Assembly: GCF_003096275.1 (NCBI RefSeq)
Contig: NZ_QENQ01000001.1
Location: 3,019,565-3,083,564, forward strand
From: Sphingomonas pokkalii
Lineage (GTDB): Bacteria > Pseudomonadota > Alphaproteobacteria > Sphingomonadales > Sphingomonadaceae
Length of the DNA: 64,000 nucleotides
Reading direction: 5' to 3'
Shown: positions 35,398 to 43,337 of the stretch, piece after piece
Layout: the number at the start of each line of letters is the position of its first letter
How positions within the stretch are numbered: the first letter of the stretch is position 1
Program-made: the position numbers and the translations under genes
Notes under the pieces: generated by a model
Database searches by the model: none
What the model was told of the DNA's origin: nothing
What the model saw: the letters and a program-made list of their open reading frames with translations, nothing else

Positions 35398-36681
35398 CTA
35401 GTGGATGAGCAGGGTCTGGTAGGGGGCGTAGGTGGCGAGCGGCGTGGTGACGATGCGGTCGCCGGGCGCGAGGCCGCTGGTCACTTCGACCTGATCGGGG
35501 TTGCGGCGACCGGTGGTGATCGCCCGGCGCACCGCACGACCCTCGCCAGTCAGCACGAAGGCGGTGGTGCCGCCGGCATCGAGCCAGCCGCCCGCCGGCG
35601 CGACCACCGCGGGACGGTCTGCGCCGAGGGTGAGGCGCACGTCGAGCGTCTGGCCGCGGTTTAGGCCGGTGGGCGGCACGCCCGTAAAGCCGAGCTCGAT
35701 GCGGAATCGCCCTTCGGTGACCTGGGGCAGCACCTTGATGACCGTCAGCGACAGGCGGCGGCCATCGATTTCCGCGATGGCGGTGAGGCCGTTGCGAACC
35801 CGGCCGAGATAGAATTGGTCGACATCGGCGGTGAGTTTCCAGGCGCGCTCGGAATCAACCTGGCCCAAGGTTTCGCCTGGCTTGATCATCTGCCCCGGCT
35901 GGAGCGTGAAGGCGGTCAGCCGCCCCGCCACCGGCGCGCGCACCATCAACGCGGCAAGGCCGGCCCGGGTCATCGCCAGGCTTTCGCGCAGTTCGCCGGC
36001 GGTCGCGTCGACGCCGGAGGCCTGGTCGGTGAGCATCTTCGTCGCTTCCCGGTCGCTGCGGGTGAGCGCGTCCAGCCGGGCGCGCTGATAGGCGACCTCG
36101 TCGCGCAGCGGTGCCAGCGCGGCGGCGGTAACGATCTGCTTGTCGAACAGGATCTGCTTCTGGCGCAACAGCGCCTCTGCCTTGGCCAGTTCGTTCCGGG
36201 CGGAGGCGATGTCGCGCTGGCTCTGCTCGCGGCTCTGCTGGATCGACAGGCGCTGGCCGCTGATCGAACTGAGCTGTCCTGCGATATTGGCGGAGCGGCT
36301 GGCGACATCGAGGGCGAGTTCCGGGTTCGCCAACCGGGCGAGCGGCGCGCCGGCTGCAACCGCCTGACCGTCACTGGCGAGCAGCGCTTCCACCTGACCG
36401 CCGCTGACCGCGGTGACGTACACCGTCTGGAGCGGGGCAACCTGCGCGCGCAGCGGCACGTAATCGGCGAAGGCGGCACGCGTCACCGGCGCGGTACGCA
36501 GCGTCGCGGCGTCGACGGCGAGACTGCCCGAACCGGGGAGGAACCACCAGAGCGCAGCGACCGCGGCGGCGACCGCCAAACCGAGGCCGAAACGGACGAG
36601 CAGCTTGCGGCGGCGCGCATGGGGGCGCTCGATCCGCCGGTCCATCGCGGCGCCGTTCGTGTGGAGAGGCGAAACGTCCAT
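35398..36681 (-). CDS. HlyD/MacA-type periplasmic adaptor
   Basis: A 427-residue protein with an N-terminal membrane anchor (LLVRFGLGLAVAAAVAALWW) after an Arg-rich stretch. A lipoyl-like hairpin, a long coiled coil (about residues 115-220, rich in Glu, Gln, Ala and Arg) and beta-barrel and C-terminal domains follow. It should link the permeases to an outer-membrane channel. None is encoded in this operon, so a TolC-like protein from elsewhere is implied. It is the first gene of the exporter operon and is divergent from the two-component system. Confidence 0.88.
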   Translation of the reverse strand: MDVSPLHTNGAAMDRRIERPHARRRKLLVRFGLGLAVAAAVAALWWFLPGSGSLAVDAATLRTAPVTRAAFADYVPLRAQVAPLQTVYVTAVSGGQVEALLASDGQAVAAGAPLARLANPELALDVASRSANIAGQLSSISGQRLSIQQSREQSQRDIASARNELAKAEALLRQKQILFDKQIVTAAALAPLRDEVAYQRARLDALTRSDREATKMLTDQASGVDATAGELRESLAMTRAGLAALMVRAPVAGRLTAFTLQPGQMIKPGETLGQVDSERAWKLTADVDQFYLGRVRNGLTAIAEIDGRRLSLTVIKVLPQVTEGRFRIELGFTGVPPTGLNRGQTLDVRLTLGADRPAVVAPAGGWLDAGGTTAFVLTGEGRAVRRAITTGRRNPDQVEVTSGLAPGDRIVTTPLATYAPYQTLLIH

Positions 36682-36820
36682 GGCGGCCAGTGTACGCCAG
36701 GCGAGCGATCCACCCTAAGGCACGGATATAATGAGATTGTTTGGAAAGTTCTGGCGCTCGAAGCGAACAGTGTCCAAGCTAGTGTCCGATTTCGAACACT
36801 GAACCGGAGCGGTCAAGCCT
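36682..36820. promoter_or_regulatory. Divergent promoter region with a symmetric operator array
   Basis: The 139 bases between the exporter operon and the regulator contain AGTGTCCGATTTCGAACACT at 36781-36800, an imperfect palindrome. Just upstream, CGAACAGTGTCC at 36764-36775 repeats the same half-sites (CGAACA and TGTCC) in the opposite order. The arrangement suggests a binding array for the adjacent regulator. No convincing sigma-54 element with correct spacing was found. Confidence 0.6.
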
Positions 36821-38065
36821 GTGCCCACCGAATCGCCGACCATCCTGGTGATCGACGACGATCCCGACATCGTGCGGGCGGCGACGTTGCTGCTTGAGCG
36901 CAACGCCATGCGGGTGCTCGGTGCTGCCGATCCCGACGCTGCCTGGGTGCGCTTGGCGGAAGGATCGGTCGACGCGATCCTGCTCGATCTCAACTTCGCA
37001 CGCGGGCGGACCAGCGGCGAGGAAGGATTTCGGTTGCTCGACCGGCTGATCGCCGCCGATCGCAACGCGGTGGTGGTGGTGGTGACCGGACATAGCGGCA
37101 TCGCGGTCGCCGTGCAGGCGATGCGGGGCGGGGCGAGCGATTTCGTGATCAAACCGTGGAGCAACGAGCGGCTGCTCGCCACGGTCCAGCGCGCGGTGGC
37201 GCTGCGCCGGGCGAAGCTGGCGGCGGCGCCCGCTCCGGCGGGGGAGGAAGCGCTGCTGCTGCTCGGCGAAGCCCCCGCGATAGAAGCGGCGCGCGGGCTG
37301 ATCGGGCGCGTCGGACCGACCGATGCATCGGTGCTGCTCACCGGCCCGCCGGGCAGCGGCAAGACGCTGGCGGCGCAATTGCTCCACCGCGCCTCGCTGC
37401 GCGCCGAGCGGCCGCTGGAGACGCTCGATGCGGCGGTGGCGGATCTGCCCACCATCGCGGCGCGCGTGGCGGCGGCGGCAGGCGGAACGCTTCTGATCGA
37501 GGCGGTGGATCAGCTCGCGCCGGCGCTGCAGCCCGAACTGGCGCGGCGCCTGGGCGGGCTGCGCGTGCTTTCCACCAGCCGCTGCGACCGTGCCGGCACT
37601 CGCGCGGCGCTGAGCGACGACCTGCGCTTCCGACTGAATACGGTGGAGATCGACCTGCCACCGCTGGCAGGCCGGGGGAATGACGCGCTGCTGCTGGCAC
37701 GGCATTTCTGTGCCCTGTACGCCGGGCGCTACGGCCAGCCGCTGCGGCCGTTGACCGAGGAAGCGGCGCGCGCGATCGCCGCCGATTCCTGGCCGGACGG
37801 CGTTCATGGCCTGCGCCAGGCGATCGAGCGCGCGGTGCTGCTCGGCAGCGGTGCGGCGATCGATGTCTCCGCACTGGGACTTGTCTTGCCCGAGGACACG
37901 CTGGAGCCGCGCGCGATCAAGGCGGACCTCAACCTCGGGCGCAGCGAGGCCGCGCTGGTCGCCGCGGCGCTCAAGCGCCATGCCTTCAACGTCAGCCGGG
38001 CGGCGGCCGAGCTGGGCCTGACGCGGGCGGCGCTCTATCGGCGGATGGCGAAATATGGGCTCTAG
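36821..38065 (+). CDS. NtrC-like response regulator with degenerate AAA+ domain
   Basis: A 414-residue protein with receiver, AAA+ and Fis-type HTH domains. The receiver has ILVIDDDPD at the start, the phospho-Asp in ILLDLNFARG near residue 53 and the Lys in FVIKPW. The AAA+ part keeps Walker A (LTGPPGSGKT, near residue 180) but has no GAFTGA loop; the segment where it belongs is shortened. The Walker B position reads GGTLLIEAVDQL instead of the usual GGTLFLDEI. The C-terminus, LKRHAFNVSRAAAELGLTRA, is a Fis HTH. The start is GTG 36821. It is co-transcribed with the sensor kinase that follows. Confidence 0.85.
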   Translation: MPTESPTILVIDDDPDIVRAATLLLERNAMRVLGAADPDAAWVRLAEGSVDAILLDLNFARGRTSGEEGFRLLDRLIAADRNAVVVVVTGHSGIAVAVQAMRGGASDFVIKPWSNERLLATVQRAVALRRAKLAAAPAPAGEEALLLLGEAPAIEAARGLIGRVGPTDASVLLTGPPGSGKTLAAQLLHRASLRAERPLETLDAAVADLPTIAARVAAAAGGTLLIEAVDQLAPALQPELARRLGGLRVLSTSRCDRAGTRAALSDDLRFRLNTVEIDLPPLAGRGNDALLLARHFCALYAGRYGQPLRPLTEEAARAIAADSWPDGVHGLRQAIERAVLLGSGAAIDVSALGLVLPEDTLEPRAIKADLNLGRSEAALVAAALKRHAFNVSRAAAELGLTRAALYRRMAKYGL

Positions 38066-39218
38066 GGGCTGGGCATCGCTGTTGCGCGGGATGTTGCTGC
38101 TGCTCGCGGGCGGCGCATTCATGGCGGCATGGAGCGCCGGAATGTATGCCAGTGCGCTCGTTGCCGTGCTTGCGGCGCTTTGGGGATTGGTGACCGGGAT
38201 CGTGGAGGCGCGGCGACCGCAGCTGGCGCCGGTGGCCGCACCGCTGACCGCATCCGACCCTGCGCATCGCGAACGACGGCTCACCGCGCTGCTCGACCTC
38301 TCCCCCGCGCCGATCGTGACGCTCGACGGCGAGGGACGGCTGTATGCGATCAACCGTCCGGCGCGGCGGCTGTTCGGTGCGGCCGACCTGGTCGTCGATC
38401 CACCGCCGCTGCTCGTCGAGGCGATCGGCGACGCCGCGGGTCGCCCGGCCACGGTGGCGATAGGCGGCCGCAGCTATGCGCTGACCACGAGCGACTTCGC
38501 GCATGGCGGCGCGCAGAGCCGGCTCGCCGCGCTGATCGACATCGATGCCGAACTGAAGGCGGCGGAGGCGGCAACCCTGCGCGATCTGGTGCAGGTGTTG
38601 AGCCATGAGATCGTCAACGCCCTCACGCCGATCGCATCGCTCAGTCGTACCGCTGCGGACATGCTCGACGATGCCAATCCGGCGCTGCCGGCACTGCGCG
38701 ATGCCGTGGGAACGGTGGCGCGCCGCGCGGCGGGATTGCAGCGTTTCGGCGAATCCTATCGCGCGATGGCGCGGCTGCCAGTCCCCAGGCTGCAGCCGGT
38801 TCCGGCGAGCGAACTCGCGGCCGATCTTGCCCGACTGTTCGCAACGCGCTGGCCCGAACTTCCGCTGCAGGTAGATGTGCATGGTGTGCCGTTTCTGCGC
38901 GCCGATCCGGATCAGGTGAGCGCCGCGCTATGGGCATTGCTGCAGAATGCCGCCGAAGCGGTTGGCAACGATGCGGAAGGTGCGGTTTCCTTGCGGATCG
39001 ACGTGGCCGAGGGCCAGGCGTTGTTCCGGGTGGCGGACAATGGCCGTGGCATCGATGCGGCGGATCGCGAGGCCATCTTCCGCCCTTTCTTCACCACCAA
39101 GCCGGAGGGAACCGGGGTCGGGCTGGCGCTCGCGCGCCAGATCTTCCTGGCGCATGGCGGCGACCTTCGGCTCGACGGGGACGGGACCGGGGCGAGCTTT
39201 CTGGGGAGGATCGCTTGA
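38055..39218 (+). CDS. Sensor histidine kinase of the exporter locus
   Basis: A 387-residue kinase with two close N-terminal membrane spans (about residues 10-50) and almost no periplasmic loop, so it probably senses within the membrane or cytoplasm. A PAS-like segment (LLDLSPAPIVTLDGEGRLYA) precedes the H-box VLSHEIVNALTPIASL. The N-box is ALLQNAAEAVGND, and the G-boxes are FRVADNGRGID and GTGVGLALARQIF. It overlaps the regulator gene by 11 bases and should phosphorylate it. Confidence 0.92.
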   Translation: MGSRGWASLLRGMLLLLAGGAFMAAWSAGMYASALVAVLAALWGLVTGIVEARRPQLAPVAAPLTASDPAHRERRLTALLDLSPAPIVTLDGEGRLYAINRPARRLFGAADLVVDPPPLLVEAIGDAAGRPATVAIGGRSYALTTSDFAHGGAQSRLAALIDIDAELKAAEAATLRDLVQVLSHEIVNALTPIASLSRTAADMLDDANPALPALRDAVGTVARRAAGLQRFGESYRAMARLPVPRLQPVPASELAADLARLFATRWPELPLQVDVHGVPFLRADPDQVSAALWALLQNAAEAVGNDAEGAVSLRIDVAEGQALFRVADNGRGIDAADREAIFRPFFTTKPEGTGVGLALARQIFLAHGGDLRLDGDGTGASFLGRIA

Positions 39219-39284
39219 GGCAGCGCGCTGCAGTCGGCGTGCTCCGCCTGCGGCGGAAACGTCAGAGCGAGACCTCCTCTCGCT

Positions 39285-39809
39285 CTAGGCGGGGGGTGTC
39301 CAGCGCAGCATATGGTGGGTTTCCAACGGCGACGGCACCTCGACAAAGCCCAGCCGAACATAGAGGCGATGCGCCGATCGGTTGGAGGTGACGACATGAA
39401 GGGTGACCGCCTCCGCACCGGCGTGGTGCGCCGCTTGCTGCACCCAGCCGATCAGTTCGGATCCGAGTCCGCGATTCCGCCGTTCGGGCAGCAACGCGAT
39501 CTCCATCAGCCGCCATTCCGGTTCGGTGCGATCGAGTGACATTCGGCCGATCGGCCGGATCGCGCGAGGCGGTGTCTTCTGTTCGATCACCCAATAATCG
39601 GCGTTCGGGCGGGTCTGCCGATAATGCGCCTGTTGCAATCGATATTGATCGGCAAGGAACGCGTCCTTCTGTTCCGCACTCCAGGGGGCAAGCAGCAGTT
39701 CCGGCGCGCGGACGGCGTCGTGGAGGCGGCGCAGAAACGCTTCGTCCTGCGCACGCGTGTCCCGCAGGCGCCAACGGGTCGAAAAGGCGGGGCGTGGTGC
39801 AGATGCCAT
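39285..39809 (-). CDS. GNAT family N-acetyltransferase
   Basis: A 174-residue single-domain acetyltransferase. The acetyl-CoA loop is PERRNRGLGSELIGWVQQAA near residue 113, and SNRSAHRLYVRLGFVEVPSP is the C-terminal block. It resembles acetyltransferases that act on small molecules or antibiotics, but the substrate is unknown. The frame is open to GTG 39827; ATG 39809 is chosen. It stands alone, convergent with the sensor kinase. Confidence 0.82.
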   Translation of the reverse strand: MASAPRPAFSTRWRLRDTRAQDEAFLRRLHDAVRAPELLLAPWSAEQKDAFLADQYRLQQAHYRQTRPNADYWVIEQKTPPRAIRPIGRMSLDRTEPEWRLMEIALLPERRNRGLGSELIGWVQQAAHHAGAEAVTLHVVTSNRSAHRLYVRLGFVEVPSPLETHHMLRWTPPA

Positions 39810-39931
39810 GTGCCCATCGGCTAGCACGCTGCGCGGCGCCGTAAAACCGGCTTTCGCCTGCGTTCGCTCCCTGCCTCCACGCGCACCGTTGCATCGCCGC
39901 GCACGGAGGCGGCGGTGGCGGGCGTGCGCGG

Positions 39932-40630
39932 CTATCGTCCGGCCGGTGCCTGTGCCGCGGGATGGCGGGCGCAGGCCAGCGTGCCGATGAAGACGACAAC
40001 GGCGGCGAGCACCAGCGGGGCGGCCAATCCCCAGCGGAGCAGCATCGCCGCACCGACCAGCGCACCGAGCAGGATCGCCAGCACCGCCGCGACTCGCCGG
40101 CCGATATTCGGATTCCGGCCCCCCGCGAGGTGCGAATCCGCCGCGATCCCGGTGAGTGTGAGCGTCAGGACGGTCGTCGTAAGATCCGGCACCTTCAACT
40201 GGCGGATCGTGGCGTTGCGAAAACCCATCGCGAGCGCGGTAAGCGCGATGATGGCATAGAGATCCGCGCCCGCCGACAGGGCAGACGCGCCCGAACGTGC
40301 GGCGACCAGCGCGGCGATGCCGAGCAGCGCGGCTTCGATCGCAGCGGCGGTCATCAGCCAGTGCCGCAGGGGCCCGTCGGCCATCGCCGTGCCGATCCGA
40401 CCGGCCACCAGCGCGCCGCCCAGAAATGCCGCTAGCGCGATCACATAGGGGGCGACGGCGAAGCCCGGTGCGCCGGCGGCAGCGAAGCCGAGGAAGACGA
40501 TGTTGCCGGTCATGTTCGCCGTGAACACCTTGCCCAGCCCCAGCACGCTCACCGCATCGACGAGTCCGGTCGTTACCGACAGCAGCAACAGCAGCGCGGG
40601 CAGCGGGGAGGCGGGCTTGGCATCGGGCAT
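39932..40630 (-). CDS. DUF1275 (YoaK-like) membrane protein
   Basis: A 232-residue protein with six to seven predicted membrane segments. The family signature is at the N-terminus: GLVDAVSVLGLGKVFTANMT, followed by GNIVFLGFA. ALAMGFRNATIRQLKVPDLT in the third quarter is also diagnostic. DUF1275 proteins are inner-membrane and of unknown function. It ends the reverse-strand cluster, 10 bases after the porin gene. Confidence 0.88.
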   Translation of the reverse strand: MPDAKPASPLPALLLLLSVTTGLVDAVSVLGLGKVFTANMTGNIVFLGFAAAGAPGFAVAPYVIALAAFLGGALVAGRIGTAMADGPLRHWLMTAAAIEAALLGIAALVAARSGASALSAGADLYAIIALTALAMGFRNATIRQLKVPDLTTTVLTLTLTGIAADSHLAGGRNPNIGRRVAAVLAILLGALVGAAMLLRWGLAAPLVLAAVVVFIGTLACARHPAAQAPAGR

Positions 40631-40640
40631 GGCGGGTTCC

Positions 40641-42011
40641 CTAGAAACGGAAATTGCTTTCGAGGCCGATCATCCGGATCGGGCGGGGCGCGCCGGTGTC
40701 GCGCAGGAAGCGACCGGCCTGGAAGAAGGAAAGCGAGGCGGAAAGCTCGAGTTCGGCGGTCGCCTGCCAGGCCAGCGCGCCTTCGATCTGCGTGCCGATG
40801 AAGCGGGCGCGGCTGGTGCCAGGGGTGCGGAGCAGATTGCCGGGGATGTCGTACACGCCGTCGGCCGTGGTGTAGCGCCAATAGGCACTGCCCGCGATGC
40901 TGGCGGAAACCCCGCCGCCCAGCGTACCGGCGATGCGCGGATTGAGGTTGATCAGGTTATAGGGGCCGAGCGGCGACAGCTCGCCGAAATATTTGCCCTT
41001 GGGGAACAGCGCGTTGAACGTGCCGAGCCGGCGGTCCCCGGCATGGTTGTCGCCGCTGATCAGGTTGAAGCGCAGCACCGCATCGGGGGCGAAGGGCAGG
41101 GTAGGCAGCGTGCGGCCAAGCTCGGTGCCGAGCGTCCAGGCGACGATCGGCCCGTCGGCGAAGCGGCCGAACTGGGCGACGCCCTCCACATTCCAGTGCC
41201 AGTCGCCTCGCGCGCCATGGAGGCGTACGCCGAGGCTGTGGCGCAGCTCGCGGCCGGTGCGGTCGCCGAAATGCGCAGTGCGGTTGCGATAGCCGAGATA
41301 ATAGAGGTCGATGCTCGGCAACGCCGCATAGGCGCCCCAGAGCCGCTTGGTCGGCGAGGTGCGATCGTCGAAGGTGCCGAGCCGGGGTGCCACCGGCGCG
41401 ACAGCAAGCAGGCTGATCTTCGCCCGCCCCACCGCCACGATCCCGCGCACGCCGTCGAAGGCGAGCGGCACATTGGGGCCATAGCGCGTGCCGATCAGCC
41501 GTTCGGTGCCCAGCGACAGCATCTGCCGCCCGCCGCGCAGCGTGACCGCGCCGAGATCGACTTCCGCGAAGCCCTGGAGCAGGTCGGTGCGCGTCTGGTC
41601 GATCGGCCCGTTGGCCGGGCGGACCCCGGCGGCATAAGCGAGGATCGGCTGCGCGAAGGCGCGGACCCGGCCGACATGCAGGTCGGCATAGGGCAGCGCG
41701 CGGTTCCAGAGATAGGTGTCGTCGGGTGACGCGGCGTTGCCGAGCGTGTTGTTGCGGAAGGATTCGCTGCGCAGGCGGACCTCGACGCCGGTGGAAAGCC
41801 ATGCATCGCCGCCGAGCGGGATGTATTTGAACCGGCCGGTCCAGTGGTGGGCGCGTTTTTCGACATCGGCGAGATCGGACCAGTCCTCGTCATAGCGCGT
41901 TATGCTGAGGGTCGGTGCCTGCCACGCTTCGGGGGCCGGGGAGACCGGTGGCGGCGTGGAGCCGGCGACCTGTCCCGCCAGCAGCATCACCGCCGCCGCG
42001 AGGCTAGCCAC
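40641..42011 (-). CDS. Alginate-export-type outer-membrane porin
   Basis: A 456-residue protein with a signal peptide (MASLAAAVMLLAGQVAG) and alternating beta-strand sequence that ends in F (MIGLESNFRF), as outer-membrane barrels do. The Alginate_exp (AlgE-like) family blocks RALPYADLHVGRVRAFAQPI and TLRGGRQMLSLGTERLIGTR are visible. It probably forms a monomeric beta-barrel for an organic anion or sugar acid. It is overlapped by the DoxX stop by 8 bases. No alginate synthesis genes are near, so alginate itself is unlikely. Confidence 0.82.
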   Translation of the reverse strand: MASLAAAVMLLAGQVAGSTPPPVSPAPEAWQAPTLSITRYDEDWSDLADVEKRAHHWTGRFKYIPLGGDAWLSTGVEVRLRSESFRNNTLGNAASPDDTYLWNRALPYADLHVGRVRAFAQPILAYAAGVRPANGPIDQTRTDLLQGFAEVDLGAVTLRGGRQMLSLGTERLIGTRYGPNVPLAFDGVRGIVAVGRAKISLLAVAPVAPRLGTFDDRTSPTKRLWGAYAALPSIDLYYLGYRNRTAHFGDRTGRELRHSLGVRLHGARGDWHWNVEGVAQFGRFADGPIVAWTLGTELGRTLPTLPFAPDAVLRFNLISGDNHAGDRRLGTFNALFPKGKYFGELSPLGPYNLINLNPRIAGTLGGGVSASIAGSAYWRYTTADGVYDIPGNLLRTPGTSRARFIGTQIEGALAWQATAELELSASLSFFQAGRFLRDTGAPRPIRMIGLESNFRF

Positions 42012-42435
42012 GGCGCTTCGCCTGCTCCGCCACCAGTGCCGCCAGGACGAAGCCGCCGATCAGGCCGAGATGCTCGAAAAAGGCGTTGGTCGCGCCGAAC
42101 CGCGCGGGGCCCGGCGGCATCGTCCAGAAGGCATTGGCGGTGAACGCGGCGAGCAGGGTGAACACCCCCAGCATCCCGGCCCCCAGCCAGATCCAGCGGC
42201 CGGTGAGGATCAGCACCGGCCCGATCAACTCCACCGCGATGGTCAGCGCCGCCCAGAGTGCCGGCGGATTCATCCCGAAATGCGCCTGCTCGGCAACGGC
42301 GCCCGGCCAGTCGGTGAGCTTCACCGCCCCGCCGAGCAGATAGGCGCCGACCAGCAGCAGCCGGGCGAGGAACCAGGTCGGCCGCCAATCGAGAATGGCG
42401 TCGACGAAGCGCGGATCGGGCGTCGCCATGGTCAC
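42004..42435 (-). CDS. DoxX family membrane protein
   Basis: A 143-residue protein with four membrane segments. ARLLLVGAYLLGGAVKLTDW near the start and HLGLIGGFVLAALVAEQA near the end match the DoxX/SURF4-like pattern. DoxX proteins are small membrane subunits tied to thiosulfate oxidation or redox stress; its role here is unknown. It overlaps the glyoxalase-like gene by 4 bases. Confidence 0.82.
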   Translation of the reverse strand: MTMATPDPRFVDAILDWRPTWFLARLLLVGAYLLGGAVKLTDWPGAVAEQAHFGMNPPALWAALTIAVELIGPVLILTGRWIWLGAGMLGVFTLLAAFTANAFWTMPPGPARFGATNAFFEHLGLIGGFVLAALVAEQAKRRG

Positions 42436-43307
42436 TTGGCCGGGGCGCTGTGGATCTCGGCGATATAGCCGCCGGGGAAGCGGACGATCACCGCGCGGCC
42501 GGCGGCGGCCGCATAAGGCTGTACCAGCGTCTCGACCCCGGCCGCCTTGGCCTTGGCGAGCGTCGCGTCGAGATCGGGCACGGCATAGCCGGTCATGTCG
42601 CGGCCATAGGGCCAGGGCAGCAGGCCATCGGTGACGAACACCACCATCTTGCCATAGCCGCTGGTGATCGCGATGCGGCGGATCGTCTTGCCGGGCTCGC
42701 CCACCTCGGCGCCGGGCGCGGCACGGTCATCGGCGGTTACTTTGGCCTTGGCATAGCCGACCCAGCTCTTCACGAAGCGATCGGCGGCGTCCTCGGTCAG
42801 ATAGATGCGGTTCTCCGGCACGGTCTCCAGCGGCGCGTAGCTCGGCTTGGTGGTGTGCCAGTAGAGCTGCATGTTGACCCCGCCCGGCCACTGGATCAGC
42901 GAATCGCGGCCGATCGGATCGGGGAACGTGACCAGACGACGCACCGCGCCGTGCTGCACCGCCGCCTTCACCGCAGCGTCGATGTCGGTCACCAGATAGC
43001 CGGTGCGCTCGTCGCCGAACGGGAACGGGATCGGCGTCTTGAAGCCGAATACCGAGACGGTGCCGGCGGGCGTGAGCACCAGCTGCGACTTGGTGAGGCT
43101 GGTGGTGGGCGTCACCTGGAACACGCCCTGCTTGCTGGTCGTGCCGCCGAAGGTTGCCTGGAAGCTGGTGACGAAGCTGTCGAACTGGTCTTCCGGCACA
43201 TAGACGTGCGTGGTGTCGTATTGCGGGCCGACCGCATAATCGGCGGTCTGCTGGGCGAGCACCGGGGTGGCGACGACGAGGGCGCAGGCGAGGAGGAAGG
43301 GGCGCAT
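42432..43307 (-). CDS. Exported VOC (glyoxalase/bleomycin resistance) superfamily protein
   Basis: A 291-residue protein with a signal peptide (MRPFLLACALVVATPVLAQQ). Two beta-alpha-beta-beta-beta modules appear to be present, the second with MTGYAVPDLDATLAKAKAAG and VIVRFPGGYIAEIHS, as in VOC enzymes. A periplasmic metal-dependent isomerase, lyase or dioxygenase is possible. A leading chain that reads TTHVYVPEDQFDSFVTSFQA supports the fold. The substrate is not known. It lies 30 bases after the amidohydrolase gene. Confidence 0.7.
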   Translation of the reverse strand: MRPFLLACALVVATPVLAQQTADYAVGPQYDTTHVYVPEDQFDSFVTSFQATFGGTTSKQGVFQVTPTTSLTKSQLVLTPAGTVSVFGFKTPIPFPFGDERTGYLVTDIDAAVKAAVQHGAVRRLVTFPDPIGRDSLIQWPGGVNMQLYWHTTKPSYAPLETVPENRIYLTEDAADRFVKSWVGYAKAKVTADDRAAPGAEVGEPGKTIRRIAITSGYGKMVVFVTDGLLPWPYGRDMTGYAVPDLDATLAKAKAAGVETLVQPYAAAAGRAVIVRFPGGYIAEIHSAPAK

Positions 43308-43337
43308 GGGCTGACTCCTGAGAATGAAAGAGCGGGT

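Noticed and set aside
40641..42011. Alginate secretion function for the AlgE-like porin
   Set aside because: No alginate polymerase, epimerase or acetylase genes are present, and the neighbours are hydrolases. Only the barrel family is claimed.
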